NCBI RefSeq assembly: GCF_023073415.1
Contig: NZ_JADPJL010000063.1
Span: 1 to 64,000 of the forward strand
Reading direction: 5' to 3'
Origin: Bradyrhizobium sp. 190
GTDB taxonomy: Bacteria; Pseudomonadota; Alphaproteobacteria; Rhizobiales; Xanthobacteraceae
DNA: 64,000 nt
Under the pieces are notes generated by a model, which saw nothing but the letters and a program-made list of their open reading frames with translations, made no database searches and was not told where the DNA came from. Both the position numbers and the translations under genes were made by a program. Shown here piece by piece: positions 58,470-64,000 of this stretch; position 1 is the first letter of the stretch; each line of letters begins with the position of its first letter.

Positions 58470-59270
58470 TCACCGCCCAATGAATGCCGGCTTTCGCTTT
58501 TCGACAAAGGCCTTGACGCCTTCGCGCGCGTCGGCGGTTCGCGAAATCGCGGCGAGCGTCTGCGCCTCCTCCTCCAGTTGGCTTTCCAGCGACCGGTCCA
58601 GCGTCTGCGAAAACAGACGCTTGATCGCGCCATAGGCCTCGGTGGGACCAGCCGCCAGTTCCCGCGCTATCCGTTCCGCCTCGCGCTGCACTTCGCCATC
58701 GGGAACAACGATGTCGACGAGGCCGAGCGACAGCGCTGTCGCAGCGTCCAGCGTCTCGGCGAGCAGGAAAAATCGTCTGGCGCGCGCCACGCCGATCCGG
58801 CGCGTGACCGTGGTCGTCGAGCCACTGTCCGGACTGAATCCAATTTTTGCGAAGGCCGATGAGATACGTGCCGATTCCGCGATAACGACCAGATCGGCCG
58901 CCGCCATCAGCGACACGCTTCCGCCGGCGACGTTGCCGTGCACGGCGGCAATAACGGGCGCCCGCATGCGGACCATTCGCGCAATCGCCGCATGCAAGTC
59001 CGCCGTCCAGGCCTTGATTGTTCGGGGTAGCGCGTCGCCCTGCTTCACCAGCGACATCAGGTCGCCGCCGACGCTGAACAGCCGACCGCGCCCGGAGATC
59101 AACACCGACCGCACGTCATTCCGCTCGCTGAGTTCGGCGATGCACAGGCTGAATTCGCGGCAAAACTCCCCATCGATTGGATTGCCGCGGTCCGCCTGAT
59201 TGAGAACGATGTGGGCAAGGCCATCGTCGATGGTGCAATCAAAGCTCTTGGTCGACATCGCAAGATCCAT
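58470..59270 (-). CDS. enoyl-CoA hydratase/isomerase family protein
   Basis: A 266-residue crotonase from ATG 59270 (GGGAGAGG upstream). Motifs: GLAHIVLNQADRGNPIDGEF, GRGRLFSVGGDLMSLVKQG, AAVHGNVAGGSVSLMAAADL, FAKIGFSPDSGSTTTVTRRI and REGVKAFVEKRKPAFIGR. The GNVAGGSVSL and PDSGST stretches are typical of PaaG-like isomerases/hydratases in which an Asp or Ser replaces the first Glu. It follows the SDR at 59319 by 48 bp on the same strand, so both are probably driven from site 8. Confidence 0.87.
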   Translation of the reverse strand: MDLAMSTKSFDCTIDDGLAHIVLNQADRGNPIDGEFCREFSLCIAELSERNDVRSVLISGRGRLFSVGGDLMSLVKQGDALPRTIKAWTADLHAAIARMVRMRAPVIAAVHGNVAGGSVSLMAAADLVVIAESARISSAFAKIGFSPDSGSTTTVTRRIGVARARRFFLLAETLDAATALSLGLVDIVVPDGEVQREAERIARELAAGPTEAYGAIKRLFSQTLDRSLESQLEEEAQTLAAISRTADAREGVKAFVEKRKPAFIGR

Positions 59271-59318
59271 CGGCGCCTCTCCCTCTTCGTGCCGCAAGCC
59301 ACTTTCGCTGCAAATGCG

Positions 59319-60200
59319 TCAGATCGACCGCGTTTCCTTTTCCCTGCGTACCGAAGCCTGAATGGCCTCGCGGGCGCGTTGCCAGTCGGCCGGCGACAGT
59401 TTTGCGAGGCCGGCGAAGGTGCTGGGCGCCGCCAGATGATGGCCGCCGTCGATGCTGATCGTGTCGCCAGTGATGTAGCTGCAACCGTCCGACATCAGGA
59501 AGATCAGGAGATTGCGCAACTCGTCCATTTTTCCGAAACGGCGCAGCGGCACCTCATCCGCCTGCGTTGCGCCGACGCCGGTCTCCGCCAATGGATTGAG
59601 CTTGTCCCACGCGCCTTCGGTCGGGAATGGACCGGGCGCGATCGCATTGACGCGGATGCCTTTGGGGCCCCACTCAACCGCCAGCGACATGGTCATGGCG
59701 TGCACCGCCGCTTTCGCCATCGCCGCCGGCACCACGTAGGCCGATCCGGTCCAGACCCAGGTGACGAGATTGCTGATGATGACGCCGGGCAGACCTGCAG
59801 CAATCCACCGCCTGCCGCAGGCAACGGATGCGTAGAACGAACCGTCCATCACTGTCGATCGGATCGCCTCGTAACCCCGCGGCGACAGAGTTTCGGTCGG
59901 CGCCAGGAAATTTGCTCCGGCATTGTTGACAAGGCCGGTGAGCGGGCCGTCCGCCCATATCGCAGATATCATCGCCTCGATGCTGTCGGGATCGCGAACG
60001 TTGGCGATCAAGGCGTCGGCTTGCCCGCCCGATCGTTCGCGGATCTCGGCCACCGCCAGATCCAGCACCTCCTTGCGCCGCCCGCAAATATAGACGTGCG
60101 CGCCATGGGCCGCGAACCCCACCGCCATTTCCTTGCCAAGCCCGGTGCCCCCGCCCGTGACCAGGATCCGCTTGCCTTGAAGCAGGGCGGCGTCGAACAT
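59319..60200 (-). CDS. SDR of the 2,4-dienoyl-CoA-reductase-like group (second)
   Basis: A 293-residue SDR. Motifs: LQGKRILVTGGGTGLGKEMA, AHVYICGRRKEVLDLAVAEI, GLVNNAGANFLAPTETLSPR, SAYVVPAAMAKAAVHAMTMS, VRVNAIAPGPFPTEGAWDKL and ITGDTISIDGGHHLAAP. The motif before the catalytic Lys is PAAMAK rather than YxxxK, as expected for the dienoyl-CoA reductase group, where reduction goes through an enolate. Site 8 lies 72 bp upstream. With the SDR at 54862, two such enzymes occur in one regulon. Confidence 0.88.
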   Translation of the reverse strand: MFDAALLQGKRILVTGGGTGLGKEMAVGFAAHGAHVYICGRRKEVLDLAVAEIRERSGGQADALIANVRDPDSIEAMISAIWADGPLTGLVNNAGANFLAPTETLSPRGYEAIRSTVMDGSFYASVACGRRWIAAGLPGVIISNLVTWVWTGSAYVVPAAMAKAAVHAMTMSLAVEWGPKGIRVNAIAPGPFPTEGAWDKLNPLAETGVGATQADEVPLRRFGKMDELRNLLIFLMSDGCSYITGDTISIDGGHHLAAPSTFAGLAKLSPADWQRAREAIQASVRREKETRSI

Positions 60201-60272
60201 GGTGTCTTCCTTCCCTGCGGCGCGATTTTGATCACGCTTCGCTGTGCCTGGCCAGAACCGGCAGACAATTCA

Positions 60273-60285
60273 TACACTAGCGTAC
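60273..60285. promoter_or_regulatory. putative MarR operator, site 8
   Basis: TACACTAGCGTAC: one mismatch in the palindrome. It lies 72 bp upstream of the minus-strand SDR and 73 bp from site 9. Confidence 0.7.
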
Positions 60286-60358
60286 TTCTTTTGTAAACCG
60301 GCTGACGGCTGGTTAAGAAGCTCCGTTTAAGCCGGAAATCGCGATATGCCCTTTAAAA

Positions 60359-60371
60359 TACGCTGGTGTAT
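60359..60371. promoter_or_regulatory. putative MarR operator, site 9 (autoregulation)
   Basis: TACGCTGGTGTAT, 47 bp upstream of the MarR gene start. It is in the expected place for autorepression. Confidence 0.65.
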
Positions 60372-60418
60372 GGTATTGGTTGATGGCCTGCCCCCGACTC
60401 GCCTCAAGGGAAATATCA

Positions 60419-60943
60419 ATGGTTGAGCAACCCGATTGGGATCTCCGGCTTGGATATCTCATCCACGACGTGTCGCGGCTCAGGAGGATGATGTTCGACC
60501 GCGCCCTGGCGCCGCTCGGAATCACCCGCTCGCAATGGTGGGTGCTCGCGTTCATTTCGCGCAAGGACGGCCTGCCCCAGACCCAGCTCGCCAACGAACT
60601 CGACGTCGGAAAGGTTGCCGTAGGGGCGCTGATCGACCGGCTGGAGTCTTCCGGCTTTGTGATACGCCAGGCCGATCCCGTCGACCGGCGCGTCAAGCGC
60701 GTCTACGTCACCAAGCAGGCCCGCGGTTTCCTCGAGAAGCTCCGCAAGGAAACCGACAAGTTCAACGCCATGATCGTCAACGGGATCGACCGGAAGCAGC
60801 TGGAAGGTGCATCGGATGCACTGCTGGCCATGAAGCACAATCTGCTCGCCATGTCGGACGGCACGCTGCCCGAGAATCAGAAGGAGAGCGAAGAGACGGA
60901 AGCGCCACGTGCCAAGGCCCGCAAGAAGCGGCGGGCGGCCTGA
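60419..60943 (+). CDS. MarR-family regulator, BadR-like
   Basis: A 174-residue protein from ATG 60419 (AAGGGA 9 bases upstream). N-terminal helices read WDLRLGYLIHDVSRLRRMMF and APLGITRSQWWVLAFISRKD; recognition region LPQTQLANELDVGKVAVGAL then IDRLESSGFVIRQADPVDRR with wing VKRVYVTKQARGFLEKLRK. The LGYL.HDVSRLRR...D...PLG.TRSQWWVLA pattern resembles BadR, which in R. palustris controls alicyclic acid genes. A Lys/Arg-rich tail (KARKKRRAA) extends beyond the core. The ten palindromes in the cluster, one before this gene, are its likely targets. Confidence 0.87.
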   Translation: MVEQPDWDLRLGYLIHDVSRLRRMMFDRALAPLGITRSQWWVLAFISRKDGLPQTQLANELDVGKVAVGALIDRLESSGFVIRQADPVDRRVKRVYVTKQARGFLEKLRKETDKFNAMIVNGIDRKQLEGASDALLAMKHNLLAMSDGTLPENQKESEETEAPRAKARKKRRAA

Positions 60944-60985
60944 GGTTAGTAACCTTCTGATACGCCACCATCGATAACTGGCGGA

Positions 60986-61951
60986 TCATTTCCTTTCGAT
61001 TTTCGCGATCGCAACGATCTCCGCCCAGCGTTTGGTGTCCGCCTCCTGAAACGCCCCCAGTTCCCCGGGGGTGGCACGAAACGGCTTTGCGCCGACCGAT
61101 TCCAGATAAGCCTTCGTCTCCTCGCGCGTGACGAAGGCGGTCGTAAGCTCATTGAGCCTGGCGATGACATCGTCCGGCGTGCCCGCACGCACGAAGACGC
61201 CGACCCACGCGGTCAGTTCCGATCCGGGTAGCCCGGCTTCGGCGATGGTCGGAACGGCCGGCATGGTCGCCAATCGCTCGCTGCTCGTCACCGCCAACAC
61301 GCGTAACCGCCCATCCTGTACCAACCCCTGCGCGCTGGCGGGATCGGCGAACACGCAGTCGATTTCGCCGGAAAGAACGTCGGTCAAGACCTGGGGCATT
61401 CCGCGATACGGAACGTGCTGCATTGCGATTCCAGCACGAAAGCGGAAGAGTTCGGCAGCTCCCCGGCTCGACGTGTTGCCGCTGCCAAACGACAACGGCT
61501 TTTCGCGCGCCTTTGCCAAGGCGATGAATTCGGCCACGTTGCGCGCGGGAAACTCCGCCTTCACCGTCAGCATCATCGGAATCGTCATGATGCCGGCAAC
61601 CGGTGCAAAATCGCGGGCGGGATCATAGGGCATCGAATTGAAAAGATTGACGTTGGCTGATTGCGTCGAGTTGGTGGTCACAAAGATCGTGTATCCGTCG
61701 GCGTCGGCCTTCAGGACGGAAAGCGCGGCAAGGTTGCCGTCGGCACCCGGCTTGTTCTCGACCACCACGGTTGCGTTTGTGGCAGCGCCGATGCTTTCGG
61801 CCAGACGCCGGGTCACGGCATCGGTCGCGCTGCCAGCCGGGAACGGCACGACGAGATTGATCCGCCGAGACGGATAGGATGCCGCATCCGTCCCGTCCAT
61901 TCCGAGCAAGGCAATGAGCAGGCCGAACGCAATCGTCAGGCACGCGCGCAT
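60986..61951 (-). CDS. TctC/Bug-family periplasmic binding protein, orphan
   Basis: A 321-residue protein from ATG 61951 (AGGAA 7 bases upstream) with a signal peptide (MRACLTIAFGLLIALLGMDG). Bug-family blocks: RRINLVVPFPAGSATDAVTR, VVVENKPGADGNLAALSVLK, FNSMPYDPARDFAPVAGI, LSFGSGNTSSRGAAELFRFR, HVPYRGMPQVLTDVLSGEID. Bug proteins bind carboxylates, sometimes for TctAB tripartite transport, sometimes for signalling. No tctA or tctB gene is present. Site 10 lies 68 bp upstream, so it is the second orphan binding protein of the regulon. Confidence 0.9.
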   Translation of the reverse strand: MRACLTIAFGLLIALLGMDGTDAASYPSRRINLVVPFPAGSATDAVTRRLAESIGAATNATVVVENKPGADGNLAALSVLKADADGYTIFVTTNSTQSANVNLFNSMPYDPARDFAPVAGIMTIPMMLTVKAEFPARNVAEFIALAKAREKPLSFGSGNTSSRGAAELFRFRAGIAMQHVPYRGMPQVLTDVLSGEIDCVFADPASAQGLVQDGRLRVLAVTSSERLATMPAVPTIAEAGLPGSELTAWVGVFVRAGTPDDVIARLNELTTAFVTREETKAYLESVGAKPFRATPGELGAFQEADTKRWAEIVAIAKIERK

Positions 61952-62019
61952 GAATCGTTCCTCAACATCAACAGCTTGGCGCCGCTGCGAAAACACGGTC
62001 CTCGATTTGTTCTTACTTG

Positions 62020-62032
62020 TACGCTAGTTTAC
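62020..62032. promoter_or_regulatory. putative MarR operator, site 10
   Basis: TACGCTAGTTTAC, preceded by TTG. It lies 68 bp upstream of the TctC-like gene on the minus strand. Confidence 0.6.
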
Positions 62033-62121
62033 TATCCATGAGAACATTTTGTTACAAGCAGTCCATCCGGTTTATTGCTGCAGCATCGCAACACCCAGCC
62101 AATGCCCGATGCGTCAGACCC

Positions 62122-62593
62122 CTACCGGCAAGGTTCCGATTCACCGGCCGTCCCGGCCAGTTCAATTCGATCAACCCTGGCGAAGAGATTATCCGCCATG
62201 GCGATATCCGTTACGAAATGCATGGGATCAGCGTGGCCGCAGATCACGTCGGGGAAATGCCAGTCCACCGTTGCCAGAACCTTGTCTTTCGCCAGGACCG
62301 CCACTTGTAAAGGATATCTCTTGCCGATGCCGCGCTCGCTCTGATAGCCGTCGGCAATGCAATAGAGCTCCAGTCTCACCTTGCCTTCGGCGACATGCTG
62401 CACCGATACCTCGATCTCGCAAAAGCCGAACGCGGCATCGTCGTTCGAGCCCTCCATGTAGAAATAGAAAGCGCCTATCTTGCCATGCGCGCATGCGCCG
62501 AGCGCCCTGTCGCGCGGCACTTGCGGGTCAGGACGGGCCGGCGTACGCGGCGGCAGCGGCCCAAGCGAACAAAATTGGGGATAGGAATAGCAC
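62122..62593 (-). pseudogene. small secreted protein with a frameshift after the signal peptide
   Basis: From GTG 62593 one frame gives a signal peptide (VLFLSPILFAWAAAAAYAGP) that ends at TGA 62530-62528. Skipping one T there gives DPQVPRDRALGACAHGKIGA, FYFYMEGSNDDAAFGFCEIE and a beta-rich domain to stop 62122 (ADGYQSERGIGKRYPLQVAV, VDWHFPDVICGHADPMHFVT). The two parts together look like one roughly 155-residue exported protein. I recognise no family. It follows the amidohydrolase gene by 21 bp. The break may be a true mutation or a sequence error. Confidence 0.55.
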
Positions 62594-62614
62594 GTACCCA
62601 GGACGACCTCCCTC

Positions 62615-63622
62615 TCAACGGGCGCGGCGCGCAGTCGACCTCGTTTCGAGGCCGAGCAGGCTTCGCGCATTATCGGCGAACGTTTCGCGCGCCATACCCA
62701 GCGCCGCTTCTGCGAACTCCGCCGGACGGTCCTGCTTGATGGTAAACGGATAGTCCGACCCCACCACCAACCGCTCCTTGCCGACCTTTGTGACGAGATA
62801 GTCCAGCGCTGCGCCATCATAGAGGATGGTGTCGTAGTAAAACGCCTTAGCCATCTCGCCGGGATCGCGCAAAAATAGCCTGTCCAAGGGCGGTCCGATC
62901 GTTCTCGCGTGCCGCAAACGCGGCAAGATCCAGGGCAGCGCTCCGCCTCCATGGCTGAGCAAGAACCGCAAGTTCGGAAATTCCTCGACAATGCCACGCG
63001 TCATCAAGGACACCGCCGCAAAGGCAGTCTCCAATGGGAATGCAGCAACGGCGGCGAGTTCGGGCCGCCCGCCCATGCGGTCGAGGCCGAGCGGATGCAG
63101 CGGGTGGACCATCACCATAAGGCCAGCCTGCTCAGCCGCAGCATAGACCTCACGCAGCCGCGCATCGCCGAGCGGGATACCATTGATATGGGTGCCGATC
63201 TCGATGCCACGCAGGCCAAGCGAACTAACTTCCTCCAGCCGCCTGGCGGCCAGCGCCGCATCCTGCATCGGCACCATACCGACGCCAACGAAATGCCCGG
63301 GGTGCGCGCTGCAGAGTTCCGCGATCCCCTCATTGACATGCCGGCAGAGCACGTCCGCATCATCGGCTGGAAACCAGTGCGACAACAACTCCGGCATTGG
63401 TGAGACGACCTGCACGTCGACGTCATCAGCCGCCATGTCGCCAATCCGGCGCTCCGCATCCCAGCTTCTGGAATCGATGATGCGAAATATTTTGCCGCCG
63501 ACGATGACCGCGGCAGCATCGCTCCCACTGATCTCGATTGACGGCCAGAGCGGATTGCGCCCCGTTTCCAACGGGATGCTGCGCGGAACGAAATGGGTAT
63601 GGATATCGATGGCCTCGGCCAA
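62615..63622 (-). CDS. amidohydrolase-2 family protein (ACMSD-like decarboxylase/hydrolase)
   Basis: A 335-residue TIM-barrel protein. Metal site: AEAIDIHTHFVPRSIPL with H-x-H, the His in GLMVMVHPLHPLG, the active His in RFLLSHGGGALPWILPRLRH and the Asp in RLVVGSDYPFTIKQDRPAEF. The layout is that of ACMSD-type decarboxylases and related hydrolases such as lactonases and gamma-resorcylate decarboxylase. Start is 63622. No MarR-type operator was found upstream, so its control is unclear. Chemistry could be hydrolysis of a lactone or decarboxylation of a ring acid. Confidence 0.88.
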   Translation of the reverse strand: MAEAIDIHTHFVPRSIPLETGRNPLWPSIEISGSDAAAVIVGGKIFRIIDSRSWDAERRIGDMAADDVDVQVVSPMPELLSHWFPADDADVLCRHVNEGIAELCSAHPGHFVGVGMVPMQDAALAARRLEEVSSLGLRGIEIGTHINGIPLGDARLREVYAAAEQAGLMVMVHPLHPLGLDRMGGRPELAAVAAFPLETAFAAVSLMTRGIVEEFPNLRFLLSHGGGALPWILPRLRHARTIGPPLDRLFLRDPGEMAKAFYYDTILYDGAALDYLVTKVGKERLVVGSDYPFTIKQDRPAEFAEAALGMARETFADNARSLLGLETRSTARRAR

Positions 63623-63796
63623 AACGCTTCCTCGTTCTCGTTATGCACCGAAACGTGTAGTGCCCAACATTCCGCAGGCTTCGCTGCGATCTTACTTTAC
63701 AAGCAGGTTGGACTGTTTTTATTATGCTTGCAATCGAAGAATAATGTCGGCCGCGGCAATCCGCGCCAGGGGACGGAAACGGACGAGAACCGAACA

Positions 63797-64000
63797 TTGT
63801 CGGCTCCAATCGAAAACATCGTGATTGCAGGTGCGGGCCAGGCTGGCGGCCGCGCCGCGGAAGCCCTGCGCGCAAAGGGCTTTCAGGGCGCGATCACGAT
63901 GCTCGGCGAAGAACGGCATCCGCCCTATGAGCGGCCGCAGCTCTCGAAGGAAATGCTTCACGCGCCGGAAACGCCCGTTACCTATATCAAGCAGGCCGGC
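63797..64000 (+). CDS. FAD-dependent ferredoxin/rubredoxin-reductase-like protein, 5' part
   Basis: A frame starting at TTG 63797 reads SAPIENIVIAGAGQAGGRAA, EALRAKGFQGAITMLGEERH, PPYERPQLSKEMLHAPETPV and runs off the window. This is the N-terminal FAD-binding region (GxGxxGG...) of ferredoxin-NAD reductases of mono- and dioxygenase systems. The start is uncertain: the TTG lacks a strong ribosome site and the next in-frame GTG lies inside the FAD motif. It is divergent from the amidohydrolase gene, 174 bp away. Confidence 0.8.
   Translation, partial: MSAPIENIVIAGAGQAGGRAAEALRAKGFQGAITMLGEERHPPYERPQLSKEMLHAPETPVTYIKQAG

Noticed and set aside
62122..62997. 291-codon frame overlapping the amidohydrolase gene
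   Set aside because: The part above 62600 is out of frame with, and fully inside, a well-supported amidohydrolase; only the lower part looks like protein.
1..64000. CRISPR arrays, rRNA and tRNA genes
   Set aside because: No regularly spaced repeats, cloverleaf or rRNA-like sequence was noticed on reading; a tRNAscan or Infernal run was not possible.

Overview
The window reads as chromosomal DNA of a Bradyrhizobium-like alphaproteobacterium (Nitrobacteraceae). The reasons are: high GC; many CaiB/BaiF, crotonase and acyl-CoA dehydrogenase genes; a GcrA-type regulator; OpgC; an MddA-type methyltransferase; the intergenic repeat built on a GACGCGTTTTCTTGACGCG core that I associate with Bradyrhizobium/Rhodopseudomonas; and Bad/Ali-type alicyclic acid genes. 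No rRNA, tRNA or CRISPR array was found.

Layout. (1) 1-7000 is a scrapyard of broken genes: pieces of an IS110-type transposase, a NodU-like carbamoyltransferase, a LigD-like DNA ligase, a Sel1-type protein, an SDR, a TPP enzyme and perhaps a cupin. Set in it are a VanZ-like gene and an intact tightly coupled minus-strand operon (unknown protein, TAXI binding protein, VasI/TagO-like protein, DsrE-like protein). (2) 7.0-16 kb holds single housekeeping or accessory genes: an NYN-domain protein, a CoA-transferase, MddA plus a GFA protein with a divergent CadC-like regulator, a secreted unknown protein, and a second BamA/Omp85 protein. (3) 15.9-18.5 kb is a small phage-derived regulatory cassette: a CI/LexA-like repressor divergent from a GcrA-like gene, with five palindromic operators sitting on three promoters. 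(4) 18.6-25.3 kb carries OpgC, a GH3 family hydrolase, a DUF4173-like membrane protein and an OmpR/histidine-kinase pair, closed by a perfect 22-bp inverted repeat.

(5) 25.4-39.5 kb is the first catabolic cluster. A ten-gene minus-strand run (LivK-H-M-G-F, CoA-transferase, crotonase, MaoC remnant, CitE-like lyase, thiolase) diverges from a plus-strand run (acyl-CoA synthetase, TetR regulator, SDR, Baeyer-Villiger-type monooxygenase). A perfect 10-bp inverted repeat lies between them. The likely task is import of an acid, CoA activation, ketone-to-lactone oxygenation and beta-oxidation.

(6) 40.8-63.6 kb is the second catabolic cluster and the most striking part. It contains BadH-like and BadI-like ring-cleavage genes, three acyl-CoA dehydrogenases with LCAD-type catalytic Glu, a beta-keto acid cleavage enzyme, an AliA-like CoA ligase, two dienoyl-CoA-reductase-like SDRs, several crotonases, an APH-type kinase, two orphan binding proteins and a MarR regulator resembling BadR. 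Ten copies of a near-palindrome (consensus GTACACTAGTGTAC) sit just upstream of its transcription units, including the MarR gene itself. I read this as one MarR-controlled regulon for an alicyclic or branched carboxylic acid, possibly with a phosphorylated hydroxyacyl-CoA step. The window ends inside a FAD-dependent ferredoxin-reductase gene.
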